64,000 nucleotides of DNA from NCBI GenBank assembly GCA_947371015.1, contig CANBNK010000006.1:1-64000 (forward strand), in the 5' to 3' direction. Position 1 is the stretch's first letter, and every line of letters begins with the position of its first letter. The stretch comes from Acetobacteraceae bacterium (GTDB taxonomy: Bacteria > Pseudomonadota > Alphaproteobacteria > Acetobacterales > Acetobacteraceae). Made by a program: the position numbers and the translations under genes. Under the pieces are notes generated by a model that saw only the letters and a program-made list of their open reading frames with translations, did not search any database and was not told the origin of the DNA. This document shows positions 9,122 to 18,312 of this stretch, piece by piece.

Positions 9122-9807
9122 AGGCTGGCGACAAAAACATCCTGCGGCGGGTTCGCCGCGGGGTCGCGCCAGCGTTGCTCATAGAACGGCGCCATCTTCT
9201 CGTATTCGTCGTGCAATTCGCGCAGCGCGACGATGGCGCTGGGCGAGAAATCCACCCGCAGGTCGCGGATCGGGAAGCTCTCGCCCAGGGCTACCTTCAG
9301 GCTAGCGGAACGCTCCGTCATCGGCCCGCTTGGCCCGACCTGACCGCCGGCGGCGCGGGCGGCTTCCAGCGCGCGCAGCAGGCGCTCGGCCAGGGATTCC
9401 CCGGCGCTGGCTTCGAAGGCGGCGACCATCGCGGCGACCACCTGCGGCCCGGCCAGCACGTTGCCGCTGGCGGCGCAGTCCTGCCCCTGCAATTGCCCGG
9501 CCCAGGCGCGCGGCTTGCTGCCGGTATGGGCCAGCGCCGTGCCGCGCGCATCCACCAGGGAGACCTGGCGCCAATCGAACTCCGCGTCCCACTCGCGCAG
9601 CTTGGCCATCACCTCGGGCGCGGTCAGGCCTTCGCGCAGCAGGCGCATGGCTTCGTCCGGGATCACGTAGCTGGCGAAGCCCTGGCTCATCACCGCGCCA
9701 ACGCCGGCCACGGCGCGGCTGCGGGCACCGCAGGCAAGGGAGAAGGTGGCCACCGCCACACCCACCGCGCCGGTTGTCGCGCAAAATCCCGTTATGCTGA
9801 AGGTCAT
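9112..9807 (-). CDS. DUF1028 family protein (Ntn-hydrolase-like)
   Basis: A 231-residue protein beginning MTFSITGFCATTGAVGVAVATFSLACGARSRAV in outline and carrying GAVMSQGFASY and VLAGPQVVAAM, the conserved blocks of DUF1028. The family has an Ntn-hydrolase-like fold and often accompanies amidohydrolases and peptidases, but has no firmly established reaction. Here the neighbours are HyuB (overlapping tail to tail by 10 bp) and, divergently, a dehydrogenase-amidohydrolase pair, in keeping with amide-bond metabolism. The Met at 9807 is chosen because the family motif starts there; the longer upstream frame overlaps the divergent gene. Confidence 0.85.
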   Translation of the reverse strand: MTFSITGFCATTGAVGVAVATFSLACGARSRAVAGVGAVMSQGFASYVIPDEAMRLLREGLTAPEVMAKLREWDAEFDWRQVSLVDARGTALAHTGSKPRAWAGQLQGQDCAASGNVLAGPQVVAAMVAAFEASAGESLAERLLRALEAARAAGGQVGPSGPMTERSASLKVALGESFPIRDLRVDFSPSAIVALRELHDEYEKMAPFYEQRWRDPAANPPQDVFVASLQR

Positions 9808-9889
9808 GTCACGGCTCCTTCTTTTGTCCAGGCTAGGACGCGGCCTGCCGCGGCGATAGGGTCCGCCGGCTGATCCAGGAGAGACCGCC

Positions 9890-10735
9890 ATGCTGACCGT
9901 CGCCATCATTGCCCAGGGCGCCATGGGCGCCGGCCTCGCTCGCCGTCTCAGCGACAACGGCGTCACCGTGTTGACCGACCTGGAAGGCCGCAGCCCCGCC
10001 AGCGCCGCGCGGGCGGAGGCCGCGGGGATGCGCGCGGCCTCGCCACAGGAAGTGGCGCGGGCGGATATCATCCTCTCGGTGCTGCCGCCGTCGGAGGCGC
10101 TGACCCTGGCGGAGCGCTATGCCCCGCTGCTACCGGCGACAGCGCTGTACGCGGACTGCAACGCCATCAGCCCGGAACAGGTGCTGCGCGTGGCGGCGGC
10201 GCTGGAGCGTAGCGGCTGCAGCTTTGTCGATGCCGGCATCATAGGGGGGCCACCGCGGGCGGATGGCTATACGCCCAAGCTCTACGCCAGTGGGCCGCAG
10301 GCGCCACGCCTGGCGGTGCTGGAGCAGCATGGCCTGATGGTGCCGGTGCTGGAAGGGCCGGTCGGCGCGGCTTCGGCGTTGAAGATGTGCTACGCCGGCA
10401 TCACCAAGGGGCTGACCGCGCTGGGCAGCGCGATGTTCCTGGCCGCGACGCGCGCCGGCGCGGCGGAAGCGCTGCATGCCGAGATAGCGGAGAGCCAGCC
10501 GGCGCTGCTGCCCTGGCTCGGCCGTTTCATCCCCAGCATGTACGACAAGGCCTATCGCTGGGTCGGCGAGATGGAGGAAATCTCCGCCTTCCTGTCGGAA
10601 GACGAGGCGCGCGGCGAGGCGGTGATCTATGCCGGCATGGCCGCGCTCTACACGCGGCTGGCGGAGGACCAGGCCGACGAAAAGCTGGAGGTCCAGGCGT
10701 TGCAGCGCTTCCTCGCGCTGGGGAAGAAGGGTTAG
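9890..10735 (+). CDS. NAD(P)-dependent beta-hydroxyacid dehydrogenase-like protein (6PGDH fold)
   Basis: A 281-residue protein of the 6-phosphogluconate/3-hydroxyisobutyrate dehydrogenase superfamily. The N-terminal Rossmann motif is AQGAMGAGLARRL, followed by SVLPPSEA and a central GIIGGPPRADG. The helical C-terminal domain carries CYAGITKGLTALG, with the Lys expected near the active site in this superfamily. It resembles members with a DUF1932 C-terminal domain more than classical hydroxyisobutyrate dehydrogenases. A GGAGAG ribosome site precedes the ATG. An amidohydrolase follows after 31 bp and is probably co-transcribed. Substrate not predicted. Confidence 0.82.
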   Translation: MLTVAIIAQGAMGAGLARRLSDNGVTVLTDLEGRSPASAARAEAAGMRAASPQEVARADIILSVLPPSEALTLAERYAPLLPATALYADCNAISPEQVLRVAAALERSGCSFVDAGIIGGPPRADGYTPKLYASGPQAPRLAVLEQHGLMVPVLEGPVGAASALKMCYAGITKGLTALGSAMFLAATRAGAAEALHAEIAESQPALLPWLGRFIPSMYDKAYRWVGEMEEISAFLSEDEARGEAVIYAGMAALYTRLAEDQADEKLEVQALQRFLALGKKG

Positions 10736-10766
10736 CCTGCACCCTCCAACCCGGGAGCCGCCGCCG

Positions 10767-12203
10767 ATGACCACCACCCTGATCCGCAATGCCGCCTGGG
10801 CCGTGGCGTGGAACGGCACCGCGCATGAGTATCGCCGCAACGTCGATGTGCTGCTGGAAGGCGGCCGCATCGCCAGCATTGCGCCGCATGCGGAAGCCCC
10901 GCCGCCAGCCGGTGCCACGGTGGTGGATGGCAGCCGGATGCTGCTGCTGCCAGGGCTGGTCAACATCCACAGCCACCCGACGACGGAACCCGGTATCCGC
11001 GGCATCCGCGAGGACCACGGCGTGCCCGAGCAGCAGATGACCGGGCTGTTCGAGCGGATGCAGGCGCTGACGCTGGACGAGGCCGGGCGGCAGGCGGCGC
11101 AGAAGCTGGCCTATGCCGAGTTGCTGTCGGCCGGCGTCACCAGCGTGGTGGATCTCTCGGCGCCCTTCCCCGGCTGGTTGCAGACCATGCGGGACAGCGG
11201 GCTGCGCGTCTGGGTCGGCCCGGGCTTTGCCAGCGCGCGCTGGGGCATGAGCGCGCCGCAGACGGTGGAATGGCTGTGGGATGCGCCGGGCGGCTACACC
11301 GGCTTTGCCCGGTCCCAGGCGATCATGGATGAGGCCGAGCGCGACCCGTCCGGGCGGCTCTCGGGCATCGTCTTCCCGGCACAGATCGACACGGTGGAGG
11401 AAGGCCTGTTCCGCGATGCCGTCGCCTATGCACGGCAGACCAACCGGCCCTTCACCACGCATATCGCCCAGGCTGTCGTGGAGGTGCGGGAGATCATCCG
11501 CCGCCACGGCATCACGCCGATCCAATGGGCCGGGCAGTTGGGCCTGCTGGGGCCGACCAGCATCCTCGGCCATGCGATCTTCGTGGATGAGCATCCGAGC
11601 GTCGGCTGGCACACCACCAAGGACCTGGCGCTGATCGCCGAGAGCGGCACCGCGGTGGCGCATTGCCCCAGCCCCTTCGCCCGCTATGGCGAGCACCTGG
11701 CGCATTTCGGCAAGTACCAGGCGCGTGGGGTGCGGATGGGGCTGGGCACCGATGTGGCGCCGCACAACCTGATCGAGGAGATGCGGCTGGCCATTCTGCT
11801 GGCGCGGGGCGTTTCCAAGCACCTGGATTCCGCCAGCACCGCCAGCCTGTTCCACGCGGGCACGGTGGGTGGCGCCGATGCGCTGGGCCGGCCGGATTTG
11901 GGCCGGCTGGCGCCGGGCATGGCCGCCGACGTGGTACTGGTGGACCTGGCGCATCCGCTGATGCAGCCGGCGCGCGATCCCCTCCGCAGCCTGGTGTGGC
12001 ATGCCGCGGACCGGGCTATCCGCCGGGTGTATGTGGCCGGCGAACTGGCGCTGGCCGACGGCAAGCCGGTGGGGCTGGATATCACCGAGGCCGGCGGCAT
12101 CCTGGCCGAGAGCCAGGCGCGGATGCTGCGGGATTCCGCCGGCCGGGACTACCTGAAGCGCGACGGCGACGTGCTGGCGCCGCTGAGCCTGGGAATGGGC
12201 TGA
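10767..12203 (+). CDS. amidohydrolase, ATZ/TRZ (TrzA/AtzA-like) family
   Basis: A 478-residue metal-dependent amidohydrolase. The beta-sandwich N-terminus leads into GLVNIHSHPTTEPGIRG, where HSH (68-70) is the HxH metal pair. Further ligands are the His in TTHIAQAVVEV, the His in LGHAIFVDEH and the Asp in GLGTDVAPHN. This layout is that of cytosine/guanine deaminases and s-triazine hydrolases, which use one Zn2+ or Fe2+ to deaminate or dechlorinate heterocycles. The start at 10767 places the usual short strand before the metal motif. With the adjacent dehydrogenase and HyuAB it suggests heterocyclic or lactam nitrogen metabolism. Confidence 0.88.
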   Translation: MTTTLIRNAAWAVAWNGTAHEYRRNVDVLLEGGRIASIAPHAEAPPPAGATVVDGSRMLLLPGLVNIHSHPTTEPGIRGIREDHGVPEQQMTGLFERMQALTLDEAGRQAAQKLAYAELLSAGVTSVVDLSAPFPGWLQTMRDSGLRVWVGPGFASARWGMSAPQTVEWLWDAPGGYTGFARSQAIMDEAERDPSGRLSGIVFPAQIDTVEEGLFRDAVAYARQTNRPFTTHIAQAVVEVREIIRRHGITPIQWAGQLGLLGPTSILGHAIFVDEHPSVGWHTTKDLALIAESGTAVAHCPSPFARYGEHLAHFGKYQARGVRMGLGTDVAPHNLIEEMRLAILLARGVSKHLDSASTASLFHAGTVGGADALGRPDLGRLAPGMAADVVLVDLAHPLMQPARDPLRSLVWHAADRAIRRVYVAGELALADGKPVGLDITEAGGILAESQARMLRDSAGRDYLKRDGDVLAPLSLGMG

Positions 12204-12211
12204 CGAATCCC

Positions 12212-12240
12212 TTGGCGGCCGGCCGGCGCAAACCATTATA
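12212..12240 (+). promoter_or_regulatory. candidate sigma-70 promoter for the DUF3597 gene
   Basis: TTGGCG at 12212-12217 and TTATAG near 12236-12241 are about 18 bp apart and lie some 36 bp before the gene start, whose ribosome site is GGGAG. The -35 box is moderate and the -10 box imperfect, so this is only a candidate. Confidence 0.35.
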
Positions 12241-12276
12241 GAGTGCCGACAATAACCACATACGGGAGCATCACGA

Positions 12277-12681
12277 ATGAGCATCTTCGGTAGCATCATG
12301 GCGAAGCTGACCGGTTACGCCGAGGCAGCAGCGCATGCGGCAGGCAGCGCCGCGGCTGCGGTCGGCGCCGCTGTCGGCATCGGCAGCGCCCAGGCCGCCG
12401 AGGCGCCTGCCGCCGCGCCGTTGGCGAAGGTGGATGTGGAGAAGATCCTGACCGAGCTGGCGGCCAAGCATGGCCAGCCGTCCAATTGGCGGGTCTCGAT
12501 CGTGGACCTGATGAAATTGCTGGGCCTGGACAGCAGCTTTGCCGCCCGCAAGGAACTGGCGCACGAACTCGGCTTCACCGGCGACACCAATGACAGCGCC
12601 GCGATGAATATCTGGCTGCACAAGCAGGTGATGACGAAGCTGGCCGAGAATGGCGGCAAGGTGCCGGCCGAGCTGCACTGA
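12277..12681 (+). CDS. DUF3597 domain-containing protein
   Basis: A 134-residue protein matching DUF3597: an N-terminal MSIFGSIMAKL, an Ala-rich flexible stretch (about 14-50), then a compact domain with VDVEKILTELAAKHG, WRVSIVDLMKLLGLDSS and ARKELAHELG. The conserved part resembles a LysM-like or helical small fold seen as a C-terminal module in other proteins; its biochemical role is not established. It has its own ribosome site (GGGAG, 8 nt spacing) and a plausible promoter. The stop lies 8 bp from the stop of a convergent Bug gene. Nothing in the context points to a pathway. Confidence 0.85.
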   Translation: MSIFGSIMAKLTGYAEAAAHAAGSAAAAVGAAVGIGSAQAAEAPAAAPLAKVDVEKILTELAAKHGQPSNWRVSIVDLMKLLGLDSSFAARKELAHELGFTGDTNDSAAMNIWLHKQVMTKLAENGGKVPAELH

Positions 12682-12689
12682 GCGGCTGA

Positions 12690-13655
12690 CTACGGCTCGT
12701 CGGCCTTGAAGCCGCTGGCGGCGATGACCGGGGCCCAGCGCGCCCGGTCCGCCGCGATGCGGTCTCGCAGCCCGGCCGGCGTGCCGCCGGTTGGTTCCAT
12801 GCCATAGCTGCGCAGCTTCGCCGCCACCGCGTGCGTGTGCAGGACAGCGGTGACAGCCTCGGCCAGTTGGGTGCGCACCGGCTCTGGCACTCCGGGTGGC
12901 AGGAACATGCCATTCCAGGCGCTGGCGACGAAATCCACCCCCTGTTCGTTGAAGCGCGCCACCTCCGGCGCCTGGGTCCAGCGCCCCTCGCCCAGGCTCT
13001 GCGCCAGCAGGCGCAGCCGGCCGCCGCGGTGCTGTTCGATGAACTCGGCGCCGATGGTCATGCCGGCGACGACATGCCCGCCCTCCAGGTCCGGGATGAT
13101 GGCGCCGGAACTGCGGTAGATGACGGGCGTCAGCGGCTGGCCGGTGCTGGCCGCCATCAGGTGCACGGCGAAGCGCGGCAGGCCGGTGGCGCTGTTCACC
13201 GCAATCTCGGCGCCGCGGCTGCCGCGTGACGCGAGCCATCCGCTGAGGGTGCCGCCGCCGGGCGCGTCGTGCTTCACCGCAATGCCGAAGGGCGTGTCGG
13301 TCAGGTGGCACAGCGGGGCGAGTTCCGCATCAGGGTCCATCGGAGACTTGCGGAATACCAGCGGCGACAACGCAGAAACGCCGATATTGGTCTGGATCAG
13401 CACCGAGCCATCGGCAGGCGCACCGCGCACCCCCATGGCGGAAGCGAAGCCGCCGGCGCCGGCACGGTTGTCGACCACGATGGCGCGGCCGAGCCGTTCG
13501 CGCAGCCCATCTGCCAGGGTGCGGCACAGCAGGTCCACCGAGCTGCCGGCGCTGCCATTGACCAGAATGCGCAGCGGCGGCGCGTTCTGCGCCCGGGCAA
13601 TGCCCGGTGCGGCAAGCGCAACCAGGCCAAGGGCGCGGCGTGTGAACAAGGGCAT
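12690..13655 (-). CDS. divergent Bug/TctC-like substrate-binding protein
   Basis: A 321-residue secreted protein with leader [22 protein letters not shown], which may be Tat-like because of the adjacent arginines. The Bug hallmarks are weakened: [13 protein letters not shown] replaces the usual PGGxxD segment, while [13 protein letters not shown] is kept and the DGYT motif reads ADGSVL. It is therefore the most diverged of the nine Bug proteins here and may bind a different ligand class. It is a lone gene facing DUF3597, with frmA diverging 71 bp upstream of its start. The frame upstream of 13655 runs into frmA and is not used. Confidence 0.85.
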   Translation of the reverse strand: MPLFTRRALGLVALAAPGIARAQNAPPLRILVNGSAGSSVDLLCRTLADGLRERLGRAIVVDNRAGAGGFASAMGVRGAPADGSVLIQTNIGVSALSPLVFRKSPMDPDAELAPLCHLTDTPFGIAVKHDAPGGGTLSGWLASRGSRGAEIAVNSATGLPRFAVHLMAASTGQPLTPVIYRSSGAIIPDLEGGHVVAGMTIGAEFIEQHRGGRLRLLAQSLGEGRWTQAPEVARFNEQGVDFVASAWNGMFLPPGVPEPVRTQLAEAVTAVLHTHAVAAKLRSYGMEPTGGTPAGLRDRIAADRARWAPVIAASGFKADEP

Positions 13656-13726
13656 CACTCCTCCGGCTGGCCTGTACCGGCCCCGGCTGGCACAATAGCG
13701 GCAATTGGCACGGCTGGAGAATGGGT

Positions 13727-14838
<1,112 letters not shown>

Positions 14839-14839
<1 letters not shown>

Positions 14840-15933
14840 TGGCGGATGACGACGCCACGATGGTGGCGCGCCCGGCCGCGGCCGAGGCTGCCGCCACCGT
14901 GGTGGAACACCTGCTGCTGGTGCATGCCCCCGGCCAGCCCGCGCGCCAGGTGAAGCTGGGCGCGGCGCCGCTGCGCATCGGCCGCACCGCTGAGAACGAG
15001 CTGGTGCTGCCACTGGCGGAGATCAGCCGGCAGCATTGCGTGGTGCAGGTGCAGGGCAGCCGCGCCATGCTGACCGACCTGGGTTCCACCAACGGCACCT
15101 ATGTGGAAGGCCGCCGGCTGGCGGCGCCGGTGGCGCTTTCGGATGGCGCGCATGTGGGGTTGGGTGGGTTCACGCTGGTCTATCGCAGCGGCACCCCTGC
15201 CCTGCTGGCCCGCGCCGTGGCGCTGGAGGAGGAAATCCAGCGTGCCAGCGACTACGTGCAGGCGCTGCTGCCGCCGCCGCTGCGGGAAGGCCCCGCCCGG
15301 GCGGATTGGCGCTTCGTGCCCTCGGCCAGCCTGGGTGGCGACGCCTTCGGCTATCACCGGCTGCCGGATGGGCGGCTGGCGATTTACCTGCTGGACGTGA
15401 CGGGGCATGGCGCCGGCTCCGCGCTGCTCGCGGTCTCGGTGCTGAACGTGCTGCGCCAGGCGGTGCTGCCGGGCGGCGTGGCGTGGGACGATGCCGGCGG
15501 CGTGCTGGCCGCGCTGAACGCGATGTTCCCGATGGAGCAGCAGGGCGGGCTGTGCTTTTCCATCTGGTACGGCCTGTACGACCCGGCGACGCGCCGGCTG
15601 GATTATGCCTCGGGCGGGCAGCACCCGGCCTATCTGCGCGCGGGCGACACGCTGACGCCGCTGGCCACGCGCAATATGATGCTCGGCGCGATGGACGGCC
15701 TGCCCTTCGCCGCCGCGCACGCCACCGTGCCGCCGGGCGCGCGGCTGACGCTGTTCAGTGATGGCGCCTTCGAGATCACCAGGCCGGATGGCTCGCAGCA
15801 GATGCTGGCGGACTTCGTGCCGGTGCTGCAGGCCGGCCCTGACGCCGAGCGCCTGCTGGCCGCGGCGCGGGCGCTGAACGGGCCTGGACCCTTCGAGGAC
15901 GACGTTTCCATCCTGGTGCTGGACTTTTCCTGA
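14839..15933 (+). CDS. FHA domain plus SpoIIE/PP2C-type serine phosphatase
   Basis: A 364-residue two-domain signalling protein. Residues 45-110 form an FHA phosphothreonine-binding domain (LRIGRTAENELVL, SRQHC, GSTNGTYVEGRRL). A short helical linker (about 120-145) leads to a SpoIIE-type PP2C phosphatase with metal-binding acids in GGDAF (Asp168), DVTGHGAGSALLA (Asp186), FSDGAFE and a C-terminal EDDVSILVLDF. Such proteins bind phosphorylated partners and remove phosphate from Ser/Thr, for example on anti-sigma antagonists. The ATG overlaps the frmA stop (TGATG), so the two are translationally coupled, an unusual partnership. No cognate kinase or anti-sigma gene lies nearby. Confidence 0.88.
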
Positions 15934-15941
15934 GCGAAAAA

Positions 15942-15980
15942 GCGGCGCATCCTCGGCGAAACTGTCCAAGGATGCGCCGC
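15942..15980 (+). promoter_or_regulatory. 12-bp perfect hairpin covering the ribosome site of the thiolase gene
   Basis: GCGGCGCATCCT (15942-15953) pairs perfectly with AGGATGCGCCGC (15969-15980) across a 15-nt loop. The 3' arm holds most of AAGGA, the only Shine-Dalgarno for the TTG start at 15982, so the folded RNA would hide it. Read on the minus strand the same stem is followed by five Ts, like an intrinsic terminator, but no minus-strand gene ends here. Confidence 0.65.
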
Positions 15981-15981
15981 G

Positions 15982-17121
15982 TTGACCGCCCCTTCAATTT
16001 CCACGCCCTGGCCGATGCGCGACAAGGTCGCCTTTGCCGGCATCGGCACCACCCGCTACGGCAGCTTCCCCGAGACCGACAGCTACGGCCTGGGCTGCGA
16101 GGCGCTGAACATCGCGCTGGATGATTGCGGGCTGAAGCCCAGCGACATCGACGGCCTGATCGTCAGCCGGATCCCCAGCTACGAACGCTTCGCCGAGATC
16201 ATGGGGATCAACCCGCAATACTGCCTGCTGACCGAGACCGCCGGGCGGTTCTCCGGCGTCTCCATGGCGCTGGCGGCCAACGCGCTGTATTCCGGCGCGG
16301 CGAAATACGTCGCGCTGGTCTATGGCAATAACGGCCGCAGCGTGCGCATGCGCTACGGCGGCGGCGACAGCCAGTGGAGCCCCTGGGGCATGACCAGCCC
16401 GGGCGCCATCCACGCCATGATGTGGCGCCGGCACATGCATGAGTTCGGCACAACCCATGCCGACCTTGGCCCGGTCGCCACTGCCTTCCGCCACCACGCC
16501 TGCCTGAACCCGGACGCTGTCATGCACGGCCGGCCGATCTCGCTGCTGGACCATGACCGGTCGCGGCCGATCTGCGAGCCGCTGCAACTGCTGGACTACT
16601 GCCTGATCAATGACGGCGCGGTGGCCTGGATCATGACCACGGCGGAACGCGCCCGCGACCTGAAGCGCCCACCGGTGCTGCTTTCCGGCTATGCGCGGCA
16701 GGACAACTTCACCTATCGCACCAGCCCGCCGGACGACTTCTGGTACCCCAGCCTTTCCGCCACCCGCAGCGTGTACGACCGCGCCGGCATCGGGCGGGAG
16801 GATATCCAGGGCCTCGGCATCTACGACAACTTCTCGCCGACGGTGTTGTTCAGCCTGGAGGGCCTCGGCTTCTGCAAGCAGGGCGAGAGCGGCGACTTCG
16901 TGCGCGACGGCACGCTGCAACTCGGCACCGGGCGCTGGCCCACCAATACCTCCGGCGGGCACCTTTCTGATAGCTACATGCAGGGCTGGGGCATCATCGC
17001 CGAATGCGTGCGCCAGCTGCGTGACGACTGCGGCGACCGGCAGATCCCGAACGCCCAGGCCATGCAGTACATCTGCGCCACCAATATCGCGCAAAGCGCC
17101 ATCCTGCGGAGGGCCGCATGA
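15982..17121 (+). CDS. thiolase-like protein (lipid-transfer/Ltp2-type), nucleophile Cys absent
   Basis: A 379-residue thiolase-fold protein (VAFAGIGTTRYG start, PSDIDGLIVSR, SGGHLSDSYMQGWG end). The segment that normally holds the nucleophilic Cys (consensus CxSG) reads AGRFSGVSM here, without cysteine, so it cannot work as an ordinary acyl-transferring thiolase. It is paired with a DUF35 protein overlapping by 4 bp, the layout of Ltp2-ChsH2 type aldolases and BbsAB-type thiolases; a retro-aldol or C-C cleavage role on a CoA ester is inferred. The start is TTG at 15982 with AAGGA 9 nt upstream; ATG at 16015 (Met12) is the alternative. Confidence 0.82.
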   Translation: MTAPSISTPWPMRDKVAFAGIGTTRYGSFPETDSYGLGCEALNIALDDCGLKPSDIDGLIVSRIPSYERFAEIMGINPQYCLLTETAGRFSGVSMALAANALYSGAAKYVALVYGNNGRSVRMRYGGGDSQWSPWGMTSPGAIHAMMWRRHMHEFGTTHADLGPVATAFRHHACLNPDAVMHGRPISLLDHDRSRPICEPLQLLDYCLINDGAVAWIMTTAERARDLKRPPVLLSGYARQDNFTYRTSPPDDFWYPSLSATRSVYDRAGIGREDIQGLGIYDNFSPTVLFSLEGLGFCKQGESGDFVRDGTLQLGTGRWPTNTSGGHLSDSYMQGWGIIAECVRQLRDDCGDRQIPNAQAMQYICATNIAQSAILRRAA

Positions 17122-17528
17122 GCCTCGAGAACCGGCCGAAGCCCGTCATCGACAACTGGAACCGCCCGTTCTTCGAGGCCGCGAAGAACGACAAGCTGCT
17201 GGTGCAGAAGTGCCGCGACACCGGGCAGTGCTTCTTCCCGCCGGCGCCGGTCTCGCCCTTCACCGGCCGCCCGCACTGGGACTGGATCGAGGCTTCCGGC
17301 AAGGGGGAGCTGTGGTCCTTCGTGGTGTTCTACCAGAGCTACTTCGAGGGCATGAAGGACGAGCTGCCCTACCCCGTCGGCATGGTGAAGCTGGCGGAAG
17401 GCCCGTTCATGCTGACCAACCTGTGGGACATGAGCCCGGACGACGCCGTCATCGGCATGAAGCTGAGCGTGCGCTTCCCCGGCGGGCCGGATGGCCTGGT
17501 GCTGCCGCAATTCGGGCCGGAGGTCTGA
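17118..17528 (+). CDS. DUF35 OB-fold protein, partner of the thiolase-like enzyme
   Basis: A 136-residue protein of the DUF35 family: an N-terminal helix with WNRPFFEAAKNDKLLVQKC, a rubredoxin-like zinc-ribbon region, then an OB-fold with ELWSFVVFYQSY. Three of the four expected zinc-ribbon cysteines are missing: the region reads KCRDTGQCFFPPAPVSPFTG, with Ser and Thr where the CxxC pairs should be, so zinc is probably not bound. Such proteins are obligate partners of thiolase-like enzymes and help seat the acyl-CoA. The ATGA overlap with the thiolase gene supports a one-to-one complex. Confidence 0.85.
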   Translation: MSLENRPKPVIDNWNRPFFEAAKNDKLLVQKCRDTGQCFFPPAPVSPFTGRPHWDWIEASGKGELWSFVVFYQSYFEGMKDELPYPVGMVKLAEGPFMLTNLWDMSPDDAVIGMKLSVRFPGGPDGLVLPQFGPEV

Positions 17529-17531
17529 TCC

Positions 17532-18308
17532 ATGAGCGAGCTGATCATCACCCAGCATGACGGCTGGGCGCAGTTGCAGGTGAACCGCGAGGCCCAGCGC
17601 AACGCGATGAACCGCGCCACGCGCCAGGGCCTGCTCAACGCCTTCGAGGAGCTGAAGGGCAAGGCCAAGGCCATCGTGCTGACCGGCACCGGCGTGGCCT
17701 TCTGCGCCGGCATGGACCTGAAGGAGCGCGAGGCCGACCGCAAGGCGGGCATCGAGGGCGCCGGCGAGGAATGGATCGCTGTCAACATGGCGATCCGCGC
17801 GCATCCCTCCATCTTCATCGCCGCGGTCAACGGCCTGGCGCTGGGCGGCGGGGCCACGCTGATCAACGTGTGCGACCTGGCCATTGCCAGCACCAAGGCG
17901 AGCATCGGTTGCCCGGAGATGGGCTTCGCCACCTATCCCGGCATGGCCGGCCCGGCGATCCAGCTCTCGGGCGTGACGCGCAAGCAGGCGGCGTGGCTGG
18001 TGCTGACCACCAACCGCATCGACGGCGCCACCGCCGAGCGTTGGGGCATGGTCAACCAGTGCGTCGAGCCGGATGCGCTGCTGCCCACGGCGGCCGCGCT
18101 GGCGCAGAAGGTCGCGCAGTTCGACGCCGTGGCGCTGCGCGAGAGCAAGCGTGCGCTCGACAAGATCCCGCAGGTCATCACCAACTGGCAGGACGCGATG
18201 GACTACGGCCAGCTGGTCAACACCACCATCAAGAGCCAGACGACGGCAGCGGCCGAGGGCAATGCCCGCTTCGCCGCCGGGCTGAAGAACCCCGGCCAGG
18301 GGGGCTAA
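17532..18308 (+). CDS. enoyl-CoA hydratase/isomerase family protein
   Basis: A 258-residue crotonase-fold protein: FCAGMDLKER supplies the first oxyanion loop and NGLALGGGATLINVCD the second. The first catalytic Glu position in that loop is not Glu (GGATL instead of GCEL), whereas the second is kept in GCPEMGFATYPG. This is the mirror image of the hydratase at 4652, so the two should differ in chemistry. It lies 3 nt after the DUF35 gene and 4 nt before the CoA-transferase, within one operon, and probably hydrates or isomerises the enoyl-CoA fed to the thiolase-like enzyme. Confidence 0.88.
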   Translation: MSELIITQHDGWAQLQVNREAQRNAMNRATRQGLLNAFEELKGKAKAIVLTGTGVAFCAGMDLKEREADRKAGIEGAGEEWIAVNMAIRAHPSIFIAAVNGLALGGGATLINVCDLAIASTKASIGCPEMGFATYPGMAGPAIQLSGVTRKQAAWLVLTTNRIDGATAERWGMVNQCVEPDALLPTAAALAQKVAQFDAVALRESKRALDKIPQVITNWQDAMDYGQLVNTTIKSQTTAAAEGNARFAAGLKNPGQGG

Positions 18309-18312
18309 CCGG

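Noticed and set aside
12277-12681. DUF3597 protein as a secreted protein because of its Ala-rich start
   Set aside because: The Ala-rich part is interrupted and lacks a positively charged n-region followed by a continuous hydrophobic core with cleavage site.
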